Translations under genes and position numbers: made by a program
Shown: positions 8,681 through 17,637 of the stretch, one piece after another
Position numbering within the stretch: the first letter of the stretch is position 1
How the letters are laid out: the number at the start of each line of letters is the position of its first letter
Notes under the pieces: model-generated
Told to the model about the DNA's origin: nothing
What the model saw: the letters and a program-made list of their open reading frames with translations, nothing else
Database searches by the model: none
Source of the DNA: an uncultured Burkholderiales bacterium
GTDB lineage: Bacteria > Pseudomonadota > Gammaproteobacteria > Burkholderiales > Burkholderiaceae_C
Assembly: GCA_903832625.1 (NCBI GenBank)
Contig: CAILCI010000012.1
Location: 1 to 64,000, forward strand
Direction: 5' to 3'
DNA: 64,000 nucleotides

Positions 8681-9457
8681 ATGAAACTCAACATCGTTCC
8701 TGCCAAACACGGCGCTTTATGGGTGCGTCAAGGCATTCGCGTTTTTTGGAAACAACCCATTGCGTTGAGCGGTTTGTTCTTCATGTTCATGGCCCTCATG
8801 TCGCTGTCTAGCCTGCTGCCTGTGGTGGGCAGCTTCATCGCTTTGGCGCTGTTGCCCGCCGCGTCCTTGGGATTGATGGCGGCCACACGCGAGGTGGACT
8901 TGGGCAAATTCCCCATGCCCATGATTTTGGCCTGCGGTTTTCGTGTCGGCCAAGAACGCAAACGCGAAATGCTGATTTTGGGCGTGCTCTACGCAGCGGG
9001 CTTTATTGGCGTGATGGGACTGTCCGCGTTGTTGGACGGCGGCGAATTGGCCAAGCTGTATTTGTTCGGCGGCACGATTGATTCCGAGATGGTGGCCAAG
9101 CCCGAGTTTCAAGATGCCATGTGGTTGGCGTTTTTGCTGTACTTGCCATTCAGCGCTGTGTTTTGGTTTGCGCCCGCCCTCGTGCATTGGAACAATGTGC
9201 CCGCCATCAAGAGTTTGTTTTTCAGCACCGTGGCCTGCTTGAGCAACTGGCGTGCCTTCTTGGTGTTTGGGCTGATGTGGACGCTGATTTTCATGAGCAC
9301 CGCCTTGATCGTGAGCTTGATTTCCATCGCCACGGGCGACAGCGACTTTGCCTCGCTGGTGCTCGTGCCAGCCATGCTGATGCTGGCCGCCATGTTTTTT
9401 TGCTCCAGCTATTTCAGCTTTCGAGACAGCTTTGTCTCGGACACGATTTACGCCTAA
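8681..9457 (+). CDS. BPSS1780-family multipass membrane protein
   Basis: 258-residue inner-membrane protein with about six hydrophobic segments. The N terminus KLNIVPAKHGALWVRQGIRVFWKQP and the later CLSNWRAFLVFGLMW resemble the BPSS1780 family, a group of unknown function found widely in Burkholderiales. It begins two bases after the thrB stop, an arrangement I recognise from related genomes, but no functional link to threonine synthesis is known. No catalytic motif or signal peptide was seen. It converges with the helicase gene. Confidence 0.8.
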   Translation: MKLNIVPAKHGALWVRQGIRVFWKQPIALSGLFFMFMALMSLSSLLPVVGSFIALALLPAASLGLMAATREVDLGKFPMPMILACGFRVGQERKREMLILGVLYAAGFIGVMGLSALLDGGELAKLYLFGGTIDSEMVAKPEFQDAMWLAFLLYLPFSAVFWFAPALVHWNNVPAIKSLFFSTVACLSNWRAFLVFGLMWTLIFMSTALIVSLISIATGDSDFASLVLVPAMLMLAAMFFCSSYFSFRDSFVSDTIYA

Positions 9458-9467
9458 AAACTCAGGC

Positions 9468-11810
9468 TCACACCTGCGTGAGCTTGGCCACACTCAGCGC
9501 CAGCCATTTCACGCCGTGGCGGTTGAATTTGACTTGCGCACGCGCATCGTCGCCCGAGCCTTCTAAGCCAATCACGGTGCCTTCGCCAAATTTGGTGTGA
9601 AACACCTGCACGCCCGATTGCACCCAAGCATTCGGCCCCGCCGCCGCTGCGCGTTGCACCACGGGCGCCACCGCCGTGGCCGCACCGCCGCCCCAAGGAT
9701 TGTTTTGCCAAGTCTGGCTGCCCCAAGCGTCGCGCCGTGACACCTGCGTATCGGCAAAGGCTGACCGCGCTGGCGTGATCCACTTGAGCGTGTGCTCGGG
9801 CAACTCATCAAAGAAGCGGCTGCGCAGGTTGTAGCGGGTTTGGCCATGCAACATGCGGGTTTGCGAATGGCTCAAATACAAACGTCTGCGCGCGCGCGTG
9901 ATGGCCACATACATCAAACGGCGCTCTTCCTCTAAACCGTCGTAGTCGTTCATGGAATTTTCGTGCGGGAACAAGCCCTCTTCCATGCCGGTGATGAACA
10001 CCGCGTCAAACTCCAAACCTTTGGAGGCGTGAACGGTCATGAGTTGCACCGCGTCTTGTCCGGCCTGGGCTTGGTTGTCGCCTGACTCCAGCGCAGCATG
10101 GGTCAAAAATGCAGCCAAGGGCGACAAAGTCTCGCCCGTGTCGGGGTTGATCATTTGGCCGTCTAAGGGCACGGCCACGGCATCGCGGCCAAAGCCTTCT
10201 TGGGTGACAAAGCTCTCGGCGGCATTGACCAATTCTTGCAAGTTCTCAATCCGATCCGCGCCTTCGCGCTCGGTTTTGTAATGCTCAATCAAGCCAGAAT
10301 GGTCGAGCAGCAACTCAATGATGTCGCGCAAGGTTTGCCCTTGGCTTTGTTCGCGCAAGACATCGATCTTGGCCACAAAAGCGCTCAAATTCGCGCCTGC
10401 CTTGCCCGCCACGCCACTCACCGCCTCGCTCATGGCGCACCCCAAGCTGCGCGCCGAGTCTTGCAATTGCTCAATGCTGCGCGCCCCAATGCCACGCGGC
10501 GGGAAATTGACCACCCGCAAAAAGCTGGTGTCGTCGCGTGGGTTTTCGAGCAAACGCAAATACGCCAGCGCATGCTTGATTTCGGCGCGTTCAAAAAACC
10601 GCAAACCGCCATACACGCGATAAGGCATGCCCGCGTTGAACAAGGCTGTTTCTATCACCCGACTTTGCGCGTTGCTGCGGTAGAGCACTGCCAGCTCATG
10701 GCGGTGGGTCACGCCTTGGCTGCCGTCGCCGTTTTGGCCTTCGCGCAGCAGATGCTTCATTTCTTCCACCATCCACTGCGCTTCGGCAAAGTCGCTGGTC
10801 GATTCATAAACCCGCACTTGCTCGCCCGTGCCTTGGGTGGTGTGCAAATTTTTGCCGAGGCGGTTTTTGTTGTGGCTGATGAGGTGGTTGGCGCTGTCCA
10901 AAATATGGCTGAAGCTGCGGTAGTTTTGCTCCAACTTGATTTGGTGCGAGACGCGGTACTCGCGCACAAAATCGGCCATATTGCCCACGCGCGCGCCGCG
11001 AAAAGCATAAATGCTTTGGTCGTCGTCACCCACCGCGAAGATCGCGCCACCGCCTTGGTCCACCGGCCCGGCCAGCATTTTGAGCCACGCATATTGCAGC
11101 TTGTTGGTGTCTTGAAACTCGTCCACCAAAATATGTTTGAAGCGCCTGCGGTAGTGCTCGCGCACCTCGTCGTTGTCGCGCAGCAGCTCGTAAGAGCGCA
11201 GCATCAGTTCACCAAAATCGACCACGCCTTCGCGCTGACATTGGGCTTCGTACAACTCGTAGAGCTCAATTTTTTTGCGGGTTTCCGCGTCACGTGCTTC
11301 GACGTCTTTGGGACGCAAGCCGTCTTCCTTGCAGCCCGCGATGAACCACATGGTTTGCTTGGGAGGGAAACGCTCTTCGTCCACTTGAAACTGTTTGCTC
11401 AAGCGTTTGATGGCGCTGAGTTGGTCTTGCGTGTCCAGAATTTGAAAGGTCTGCGGCAAATTGGCCAGCTTCCAATGCGCCCGCAAAAACCGATTGCACA
11501 GCCCGTGAAAGGTGCCCACCCACATGCCGCGCACATTGACCGGCAACATGGTGGACATGCGCGTGAGCATTTCCTTGGCGGCCTTGTTGGTGAAAGTCAC
11601 CGCCAACACACCGCCGGGCGAGACCTGCCCCGACTGCATCAACCACGCAATGCGCGTGGTCAAAACCCGCGTTTTGCCCGACCCAGCGCCCGCCAAAATC
11701 AAGGCAGGCTCGGCAGGCAAAGTGACCGCAGCCGACTGTTCGGGGTTGAGGCCTTGGAGTAAGGGGGAGGTGGCGATGTGAGTGGCTTCTGTAGCGGCGG
11801 GGGAATGCAT
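9468..11810 (-). CDS. uvrD: UvrD/Rep-family ATP-dependent DNA helicase
   Basis: Superfamily 1A helicase of 780 residues acting in nucleotide excision and mismatch repair. Motifs in order: LNPEQSAAV (Q motif), Walker A AGAGSGKTR, VTFTNKAAKEM (Ia), VDEFQDTN (II), GDDDQSIYAFRGA (III), LEQNYRS (IV), TVHASKGLEFDAVF (V) and VAITRARRRL (VI). The C-terminal tail includes a small beta domain near FGEGTVIGLEGSGDD, as in UvrD/PcrA proteins. ATG 11810 is chosen; an in-frame TTG at 11834 would overlap the stop of the upstream antitoxin gene. PcrA/UvrD subtype naming is by overall likeness only. Confidence 0.93.
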   Translation of the reverse strand: MHSPAATEATHIATSPLLQGLNPEQSAAVTLPAEPALILAGAGSGKTRVLTTRIAWLMQSGQVSPGGVLAVTFTNKAAKEMLTRMSTMLPVNVRGMWVGTFHGLCNRFLRAHWKLANLPQTFQILDTQDQLSAIKRLSKQFQVDEERFPPKQTMWFIAGCKEDGLRPKDVEARDAETRKKIELYELYEAQCQREGVVDFGELMLRSYELLRDNDEVREHYRRRFKHILVDEFQDTNKLQYAWLKMLAGPVDQGGGAIFAVGDDDQSIYAFRGARVGNMADFVREYRVSHQIKLEQNYRSFSHILDSANHLISHNKNRLGKNLHTTQGTGEQVRVYESTSDFAEAQWMVEEMKHLLREGQNGDGSQGVTHRHELAVLYRSNAQSRVIETALFNAGMPYRVYGGLRFFERAEIKHALAYLRLLENPRDDTSFLRVVNFPPRGIGARSIEQLQDSARSLGCAMSEAVSGVAGKAGANLSAFVAKIDVLREQSQGQTLRDIIELLLDHSGLIEHYKTEREGADRIENLQELVNAAESFVTQEGFGRDAVAVPLDGQMINPDTGETLSPLAAFLTHAALESGDNQAQAGQDAVQLMTVHASKGLEFDAVFITGMEEGLFPHENSMNDYDGLEEERRLMYVAITRARRRLYLSHSQTRMLHGQTRYNLRSRFFDELPEHTLKWITPARSAFADTQVSRRDAWGSQTWQNNPWGGGAATAVAPVVQRAAAAGPNAWVQSGVQVFHTKFGEGTVIGLEGSGDDARAQVKFNRHGVKWLALSVAKLTQV

Positions 11811-11830
11811 GGGGTGATTGTAGGAAGTCT

Positions 11831-12139
11831 TCAAACAACCACTTGCTTTTGATCGGGTTGAATCGCAAGGCGCATTCCCATGGCTTTGAGAATGACGAAA
11901 AGGCTGCGTAACTCTGGATTGCCCTGAGCTGACAAGGTTCGATACAACTGGTTCGCATTCAGTTGCGTTTCTTTAGCCAAAGCACGAATACCTCCGTGCG
12001 CACCCGCGAGTTGGCGTAAAGCGATCAACAGGTCTGCAGGCTCACCATCTTCTAACAATGCAGTGAGGTAATTCGCAGCAAGCTGTGGATCATCTCGAAA
12101 TAACTCAAGCATTGCTTCGTCATGACTCCTATCTTTCAT
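11831..12139 (-). CDS. HigA-type antitoxin of a second, intact TA pair
   Basis: 102-residue protein with a C-terminal helix-turn-helix: GGIRALAKETQLNANQLYRTL (residues about 49-69), then GNPELRSLFVILKAMGMRL, the usual ending of addiction-module antidotes. It starts 24 bases after the toxin stop on the same strand, and its stop lies just inside a possible alternative uvrD start. Expected roles are toxin neutralisation and repression of the shared promoter. It shares fold and layout with the antitoxin at 4219-4512 but differs clearly in sequence, so the two loci are not a recent duplication. Confidence 0.87.
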   Translation of the reverse strand: MKDRSHDEAMLELFRDDPQLAANYLTALLEDGEPADLLIALRQLAGAHGGIRALAKETQLNANQLYRTLSAQGNPELRSLFVILKAMGMRLAIQPDQKQVVV

Positions 12140-12163
12140 TCGTCACCCCTGTTCTGCCAGTTT

Positions 12164-12460
12164 TTAAAACCCAATGGCACGATCAATGTCGCCAGCTTGG
12201 GAGCCTTTATCGCCTGCGCACAAAAGCAAAACAATCACTTTGCCGGCGAGCGCGTAATACACGCGATAGCCTGCACCTTGATCTATTCTCAATTCCCACA
12301 CACCTTCACGGCAAGGCTTGTGATCGCCAAAATTACCTGCCTCTAATCTGTTGACCCGCTTGATTATTTGCACCTTCGCGATGGGGTCGCGTAACTTTTT
12401 CAACCAATCAAGAAACGGGTCTTGACCCTCTTCGGTCAAGTAGTGACGCACGGCGAACAT
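12164..12460 (-). CDS. HigB/RelE-type toxin (addiction module killer protein)
   Basis: 98-residue toxin in the toxin-first order. Family features seen: N-terminal FAVRHYLTEEGQDPFLDWL, the EAGNFGDHKPCREGVWELRI segment and GYRVYYALAGKVIVLLLCAGDK. These proteins fold like RelE and usually cut mRNA on the ribosome, although that activity is inferred. The conserved Arg of ELRI that is lost to TGA in the first locus is present here. The frame is complete and there is no sign of decay, so this pair is probably functional. Confidence 0.87.
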   Translation of the reverse strand: MFAVRHYLTEEGQDPFLDWLKKLRDPIAKVQIIKRVNRLEAGNFGDHKPCREGVWELRIDQGAGYRVYYALAGKVIVLLLCAGDKGSQAGDIDRAIGF

Positions 12461-12467
12461 CTGAAAA

Positions 12468-12487
12468 TTATCGTCTATAAACGAAAA
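12468..12487. promoter_or_regulatory. Imperfect inverted repeat upstream of the second TA pair
   Basis: TTATCGT and ACGAAAA flank a 6-bp spacer CTATAA, matching at six of seven positions. It lies 7 bases before the toxin start codon and overlaps minus-10-like sequences on the minus strand (GATAAT, TATAGA). Spacer length and distance match the perfect repeat at 4821-4838, so it is a candidate operator for this antitoxin. The half-site sequences of the two loci differ. Confidence 0.45.
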
Positions 12488-12616
12488 AATGCAAGCATTC
12501 GCAGGTATTCATGAGCCGTGTTTGATGGTCTTATTAGAATCTGACCCCAATTAAATGACCACAATTGAGGCATCCCAAAACTGTATACACCCTGCTAAAA
12601 TCAGCCACCGGGCCCA

Positions 12617-12688
12617 AGATTCTTGCGCTCGGTTTTTTTTGGCCTGTTTTTTGGCCGGGAAAACCGGCCAAGCCAAGCGCTCAATCTT
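12617..12688 (+). promoter_or_regulatory. Nested hairpin leader upstream of guaC
   Basis: An inner perfect 8-bp stem TTGGCCGG (12651-12658) pairs with CCGGCCAA (12664-12671) around a GAAAA loop. Outside it, AGATTCTTGCGCT near 12617 can pair with AGCGCTCAATCT near 12675 with a small internal bulge. An eight-T run lies between the outer 5' arm and the inner stem, and another follows the structure before the GGAG ribosome site. This could be a regulatory leader or a terminator-like attenuator. The remainder of 12488-12616 shows no gene. Confidence 0.4.
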
Positions 12689-12718
12689 CGACGAAGTTTT
12701 TTTTGGAGCTTGGGAAAT

Positions 12719-13696
12719 ATGGAAATTTTTGATTACGACAACATCTTGTTGTTGCCACGCAAGTGCCGCGTGGAAAGCCGCTCAGAGTGCGATGCGGGTG
12801 TGGAATTGGGTGGACGCAAATTCCGCCTGCCCGTCGTGCCAGCCAACATGAAAACCGTGGTGGACGAGTCGATTTGCCTGTGGATGGCGAAAAACGACTA
12901 CTTCTACGTGATGCACCGCTTCGATTTGGACAATGTGCAGTTCGTCAAAGACATGCACGCCAAGGGCGCTTACGCTTCGATCTCATTGGGCGTGAAAGCC
13001 CCGGATCGCACCACCGTCGATCAACTCGCCGACCTGGGCCTCACGCCTGACTACATCACCATCGACATTGCCCACGGCCATGCCGACAGCGTGCACGACA
13101 TGATTGTGTATATCAAGGCCAAGCTGCCCAAGAGCTTTGTGATTGCGGGCAACGTGGCAACGCCCGAAGCGGTGATTGACCTCGAAAACTGGGGCGCAGA
13201 CGCCACCAAAGTGGGTGTGGGCCCGGGCAAAGTTTGCATCACCAAACTCAAAACCGGATTTGGCACGGGCGGCTGGCAGTTGTCGGCGCTCAAATGGTGC
13301 GCGCGCGTGGCCACCAAGCCCATCATTGCCGACGGCGGTATCCGCAGCCACGGCGACATTGCCAAGAGCATCCGCTTTGGCGCGAGCATGGTGATGATTG
13401 GCTCTCTGTTTGCGGGTCACGAAGAATCGCCCGGCCAAACCGTTGAGGTCAACGGCGAGCGCTTCAAAGAGTATTACGGTTCGGCCTCAGACTTCAACAA
13501 AGGCGAGTACAAACACGTCGAAGGCAAACGCATTTTGGAGCCCATCAAAGGCAAGCTGGCCAACACCTTGATCGAGATGGAGCAAGACGTGCAAAGCTCC
13601 ATCAGCTACGCAGGTGGCACCAAGTTGATGGACATTCGCAAAGTGAACTACGTGATTTTGGGTGGCGACAACGCGGGCGAACATTTGCTCATGTAA
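12719..13696 (+). CDS. guaC: GMP reductase
   Basis: Converts GMP to IMP with NADPH, feeding guanine nucleotides back to the purine branch point. 325 residues in an IMPDH/GMPR barrel without CBS domains. The active-site loop is [14 protein letters not shown] with catalytic Cys173; [20 protein letters not shown] is the phosphate-binding region, and EYYGSASDF and EGK motifs follow. The length and the N terminus [16 protein letters not shown] match the 325-residue GMP reductases typical of Firmicutes rather than the 347-residue E. coli enzyme. The start is set by a GGAG site (12705-12708). Followed by an intrinsic terminator, so probably monocistronic. Confidence 0.93.
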   Translation: MEIFDYDNILLLPRKCRVESRSECDAGVELGGRKFRLPVVPANMKTVVDESICLWMAKNDYFYVMHRFDLDNVQFVKDMHAKGAYASISLGVKAPDRTTVDQLADLGLTPDYITIDIAHGHADSVHDMIVYIKAKLPKSFVIAGNVATPEAVIDLENWGADATKVGVGPGKVCITKLKTGFGTGGWQLSALKWCARVATKPIIADGGIRSHGDIAKSIRFGASMVMIGSLFAGHEESPGQTVEVNGERFKEYYGSASDFNKGEYKHVEGKRILEPIKGKLANTLIEMEQDVQSSISYAGGTKLMDIRKVNYVILGGDNAGEHLLM

Positions 13697-13719
13697 ACCC
13701 TTGCCTCGCTCTGCCTCAC

Positions 13720-13755
13720 AAGCCTGTCGCGCTAGCTGCCGACAGGCTTTTTTTC
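13720..13755 (+). terminator. Intrinsic terminator after guaC
   Basis: Ten-base stem AAGCCTGTCG (13720-13729) with CGACAGGCTT (13740-13749), a ten-base loop, then a run of eight T (13748-13755). It lies 24 bases after the guaC stop. Confidence 0.85.
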
Positions 13756-13768
13756 AGGCTTGGTGCTT

Positions 13769-14626
13769 TTAGGCTGCAAGCAATTGCAGCGCCAACGCAT
13801 TCACACGATGCCCCGGCTGCACCAAGGCCTCCACAATGCTGAAGTGGTTCAAGCCTTGCGCCACCTCGGCCACAGGCACATGGGAGTTGCCCCAGGCTTG
13901 TTGCATCAAACCGTTGTGACGCACAAACTCTTCGCTCTCGTCTGCGCCAGCCACGGTGTAGAGCGTGGCGTGTTGGGGCGCAGGCAACCATGCGGGGCTG
14001 CAACGTACGGCGTCGGATTCGGTCAACCGCAGGCTGTCCATCAAAAACGGTGTGGCGCGTACCGACTCCAATTCGTACAAGCCCGACAGTGACATGGCTT
14101 TGTGCACCAAATTCTTCGGCAGATCTTTGGCGTAAGCCGACCAGTCGCAGGCCAGCAACTGCGTGGCCAAATGCCCGCCTGCCGAATGCCCGACCAAGGT
14201 GATGCGCTTGGCATCGCCACCAAAACGCTGGATATTGCGCGACACCCAAGCCAAGCACTTGACCATTTGCATCGCGATGTGAGGAATGGTCACCGCCGGA
14301 CACAGCGCATAGTTGGGCACCACCACACACGCGCCGTGTTGGGTGAACGTGGGCGCCACAAACGAATGCTCAGACTTATCCAACGACCGCCAGTAACCGC
14401 CATGAATGAACACCACCACCGGTGCATTGGGCGTGTCCACCGGAAACACATCCAAACTCTCGTTCAAGCCCGTGCCATAGGCCACGTCCTGAAACACGCG
14501 GTGGTTGGCACGCGCTTGGGCAGAGGCATCGCGCCAATGCGCAAAATGCGTGGCGTGCTCGGGCACCAAGGCGCGGTTGTTGTACATGCGGTCTAACCAA
14601 GCGCCGTCGCGCACGGGGGTGCTCAT
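13769..14626 (-). CDS. Alpha/beta hydrolase, kynurenine formamidase-like
   Basis: 285-residue cytoplasmic hydrolase. The oxyanion motif HGGYW (residues 75-79) and nucleophile elbow GHSAGG with Ser148 place it in the esterase/arylformamidase-like group; a catalytic His is likely in the final HFSIVEA segment, and Asp in AGADESEE. The HGGYW form is typical of kynurenine formamidase homologues, but no other tryptophan-degradation gene is nearby, so the substrate is open. Its ATG overlaps the stop codon of the TonB-dependent receptor (ATGA) and is preceded by GGGAG, indicating translational coupling. Confidence 0.8.
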   Translation of the reverse strand: MSTPVRDGAWLDRMYNNRALVPEHATHFAHWRDASAQARANHRVFQDVAYGTGLNESLDVFPVDTPNAPVVVFIHGGYWRSLDKSEHSFVAPTFTQHGACVVVPNYALCPAVTIPHIAMQMVKCLAWVSRNIQRFGGDAKRITLVGHSAGGHLATQLLACDWSAYAKDLPKNLVHKAMSLSGLYELESVRATPFLMDSLRLTESDAVRCSPAWLPAPQHATLYTVAGADESEEFVRHNGLMQQAWGNSHVPVAEVAQGLNHFSIVEALVQPGHRVNALALQLLAA

Positions 14627-16785
14627 ATTTTTTTCTCCCAGCGAAGTTGGATATTCAAATAACTGCGGTTGAGGGTCGAACTGGTGTCTGCAACACCTGT
14701 GGCACTATAAACGTTGCCCGTTGTGTAGTTGAGCGGCGACAAGTTGTTGACACTCAAACGCCAAGCGGTTTTGGGATCGATTTTCCACACACCGTATAAA
14801 TCGATCACACGCTTTTGCGAGACGCTCAGCAACTGGGCATTGCTGGTTTGTGTGTAGTAAGCGGGTGTGATGTTGAGGTTGCCGCCCACGGTCAATGGCA
14901 CATCGCGCAGCTTGTAATCTGCGCCCACATTCCCCGTCACGTGAGGCTGCTGATCGAGCCGATTGTCGGGACCGATGATGCCGTCGACTTGCGAGTTGTA
15001 AAAACTCAGGTTGCTGCGCACATCGATTTTTGGGGCACCGTCAACCCACTGGTCAAGCCGGAACTTGGCTTCAAGCTCCACGCCTTCGGTGTTGGCTGAG
15101 CCAATGTTTTGCGGCGTCGAAACCCAGCGTTGCACGCCGTTGATGGTTTGTTGACTCACCACGCTGCGGGTGAGGTTTTCAACACGTCGATAAAACACCG
15201 AGGTGCTGAGCACACCGCCTTGCGGCAAGTAACGCTCAAAGGCCAGATCCATCCCGGTGGCGAGCTCGGGCTTGAGATTGGGGTTGCCCATGCTGTCCGC
15301 AGTGGTGGGGCCGTTGGAGGTGTCCGAGGTGGTTCGGACATAGGGTGCCATGAGTGAGTTCATGGTTGGCGCTTTATAGCTTCGCGTCAAACTCCAGCGT
15401 ACTTGGTCTTTGCTCTCGGGGTTGAGCTTCCACAGGGTGTGCAGCAAGGGCGAGAGCACCGACGAGGTGTTTTGCGCCTGCATCAAACCGTTGTTGCCAT
15501 CGGTGAGCAAATGCTCAAACCGCAGCCCCACATAAGTCGCCCATTGAGGCGTGAGTTGCCATTCATCTTGCGTATACAGCGCATAGCGTTGCTGGGTCGC
15601 TGACATATTGGTGCTGCCGCCGCTATAAGAAGGCGTGGACAACGAGGTTTCGCTGCGGTTGATCTGCTCCAACTCGCTGCCACTCACCCATTGATGCCCG
15701 CCCGCCAAGATGCGGTTGTACTTTAAATTGCCCGTGTAGCTGCGATCCGTCAACACATTGTTCAAACTGGAGGTGGGCAAGATAGTGCCTGTTTGCGCCA
15801 CTTGCGAGCTGTCGTTGTGGCTTTGCCAGCCGCCTGCGTTGAACTTGGCTTCGACATTGCTGTCTTTGTCCAAGCGCTTTTTCCACTGCCCATTCAACCG
15901 TGCTACCCAGTAATAGCCTTGGGCTACCGTCGATAAATTGTCTGTCCCCGATGGGTAAGTTCCCGTGCCCGTTTGCGTCGCCTGAATAGTGCCAGGCGTG
16001 TACACATTGGCGTACATGAAGAACGGCATCAAGGTAAACGTCTCGCCTGGATCGCCTTTGAACTGCAAGCGCGCCGTGGTGTTGAAACCCTCGCGACGCG
16101 TTTGCGATGCGCTCACCGTCTCACGCGAGAGCGTGTTGCCACCAGCCGATCGTTGCAAGCTTGAGGTGCTGTTGTTGGGCAGTTCATTGCGAAACGCGTT
16201 GAGGGTGTAGTTGGCAGTGAAGTCGCCGTGGTCGTGAGATTTGCTCAGCGCCAGCGAGGGCGACCAGTCGCCGCCTTGCCATGAGCCGCCTAGCTTCAAA
16301 TCACCGGGCTCACCCCGATGGCCTTCGCGGGTGATGATGTTGATGGTGCCCGCCACTGCCCGTGTGCCCGTTTCTGCCGTGGGTGCGCGGTAAATTTCAA
16401 TGCGCTCAACCATTTCTGGCGTGAGAGACTCAATTGAAAACCCCGGCGGCACACGTTGCCCGTCTAACAATATTTGGGTGTAGCCCACGCTCAGGCCGCG
16501 CATCCGAACCCCGCTGCCGCGACCCGGTGCGCCGTCGATCGAGATGCCGCTTTGTCGCTTGAGCACATCGCCAATCGTGCTGTCACCCATTTTTTCGATT
16601 TCTTCGCGGCCAATCACAATTTTGCTGACCGTCGATTCGCGTCGCTCTTGGGTGTCGTCGTTGCGGCGGTCGGTGATCTTGACTTGCCCCAAATCGGTTG
16701 TGGGGGCAGTTTGAGCAGAGGCTTTGAGCCAAGGTGCGCCGAGTAAAACGAGAATAAACGCACGAAAAATGTAAGTAGTGCTCAT
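14623..16785 (-). CDS. TonB-dependent outer-membrane receptor
   Basis: 720-residue receptor: signal peptide (residues 1 to about 25, ending KASAQ), a periplasmic plug domain with IGDVLKRQSGISIDG and RMRGLSVGYTQILLDGQRVPPG, closing with ERIEIYRAPTAETGTRAVAGTINIITR, then a 22-strand-type barrel. It should import an iron chelate or another large substrate using TonB energy. The final residue is Ile (LRWEKKI) rather than the usual aromatic residue recognised by the BAM machinery, and a run of seven A precedes the stop; either could be normal variation. The coupled hydrolase downstream could process the imported ligand, by analogy with siderophore esterases. This is an inference. Confidence 0.9.
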   Translation of the reverse strand: MSTTYIFRAFILVLLGAPWLKASAQTAPTTDLGQVKITDRRNDDTQERRESTVSKIVIGREEIEKMGDSTIGDVLKRQSGISIDGAPGRGSGVRMRGLSVGYTQILLDGQRVPPGFSIESLTPEMVERIEIYRAPTAETGTRAVAGTINIITREGHRGEPGDLKLGGSWQGGDWSPSLALSKSHDHGDFTANYTLNAFRNELPNNSTSSLQRSAGGNTLSRETVSASQTRREGFNTTARLQFKGDPGETFTLMPFFMYANVYTPGTIQATQTGTGTYPSGTDNLSTVAQGYYWVARLNGQWKKRLDKDSNVEAKFNAGGWQSHNDSSQVAQTGTILPTSSLNNVLTDRSYTGNLKYNRILAGGHQWVSGSELEQINRSETSLSTPSYSGGSTNMSATQQRYALYTQDEWQLTPQWATYVGLRFEHLLTDGNNGLMQAQNTSSVLSPLLHTLWKLNPESKDQVRWSLTRSYKAPTMNSLMAPYVRTTSDTSNGPTTADSMGNPNLKPELATGMDLAFERYLPQGGVLSTSVFYRRVENLTRSVVSQQTINGVQRWVSTPQNIGSANTEGVELEAKFRLDQWVDGAPKIDVRSNLSFYNSQVDGIIGPDNRLDQQPHVTGNVGADYKLRDVPLTVGGNLNITPAYYTQTSNAQLLSVSQKRVIDLYGVWKIDPKTAWRLSVNNLSPLNYTTGNVYSATGVADTSSTLNRSYLNIQLRWEKKI

Positions 16786-16853
16786 GGGGAAAGTTTACCG
16801 TGTTGGCTCTAAAGGCCGTGTAAAGTTGGGGTTTTGTCAATTTCAAAGCCACC

Positions 16854-17594
16854 ATGAGCCTCACCGCTGCGCCACACGCTTACGAAATCAAAAGCGCATC
16901 GCTGCCGCTGGTTTCTTTTCTGCTGAAAAACTCCAATTTATCTGACTTAGAGGCCGACCTTTCTCGTCGCTTGGGCGCAACGCCTGATTTTTTTGACAAC
17001 GATCCCGTCGTCATCGATTTGCAACAAGTGGACGATGCCAGCGCCGTGCTCGATTTCACAGCGCTTTGCGCCCTGCTGCGCAGCCACCGCATGAATCCTG
17101 TGGCTGTGCGCGGCGTGCAAGAACACCACTTGGCCAATGCAGCGGCGGCAGGCCTGTTTGAAGCCCGCGACCTGAGCCCATCTGCCCCTTCAGGCCGCGT
17201 CGAAACCGTGATTCAAGAAGTGGTGCGCGAAGTGGAGGTCATCCGCGAAGTCCCTGCTCCCAGCGAGGCGGCGCTGGTCATCGACAAACCGCTGCGCTCA
17301 GGCCAGCATGTCTATGCCCGTGGGCGTGATTTGGTGATGCTGGCCATGGTCAATCCGGGCGCTGAAATCATGGCCGATGGTCATATCCATGTGTATGCGC
17401 CTTTGCGTGGCAAAGCCATTGCAGGAGCGCGGGGCAACACCGAGGCGCGAATTTTCACGCTGTCGCTCGAAGCTGAGCTGATTTCCATTGCCGGAACTTA
17501 CCGAACCAGCGACACACCGCTGCCCAGCGACGTGGTGGGAAAACGGGCTCAAATCTGGCTTCAGGGCGAAAAACTCATCATGCAGCCGCTGTAA
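16854..17594 (+). CDS. minC: Septum site-determining protein MinC
   Basis: Inhibitor of FtsZ ring assembly away from midcell; acts with MinD at the membrane. 246 residues. The N-terminal FtsZ-interacting domain covers about residues 1-110. A short linker (VREVEVIREVP) leads to the C-terminal beta-helix with NPGAEIMADGHIHVYAPLRGKAIAGARG, the MinD-binding and dimerising domain. First gene of minCDE; 43 bases separate it from minD. Divergent from the TonB receptor across 68 bases. Confidence 0.97.
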   Translation: MSLTAAPHAYEIKSASLPLVSFLLKNSNLSDLEADLSRRLGATPDFFDNDPVVIDLQQVDDASAVLDFTALCALLRSHRMNPVAVRGVQEHHLANAAAAGLFEARDLSPSAPSGRVETVIQEVVREVEVIREVPAPSEAALVIDKPLRSGQHVYARGRDLVMLAMVNPGAEIMADGHIHVYAPLRGKAIAGARGNTEARIFTLSLEAELISIAGTYRTSDTPLPSDVVGKRAQIWLQGEKLIMQPL

Positions 17595-17637
17595 ACTTAG
17601 CGTATTGATTTCTAAAACTATATAAAAGGCTTTTTTC

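Noticed and set aside
10200-11762. 520-codon open frame on the strand opposite uvrD
   Set aside because: It is the antisense of a clear helicase gene, His/Gln/Ala-rich and without recognisable domains; codon bias in this genome keeps the antisense frame open. Similar shadows lie opposite polA (4790-5890, 6701-7690), rhlE (21711-23018), pcnB (39451-40827) and the large tpsA (27126-27989).
12526-12556. TCTTATTAGAATCTGACCCCAATT-like stretch resembling mobile-element ends
   Set aside because: It recalls sequences next to REP-associated transposases, but there is no second copy, target duplication or transposase trace in the window.
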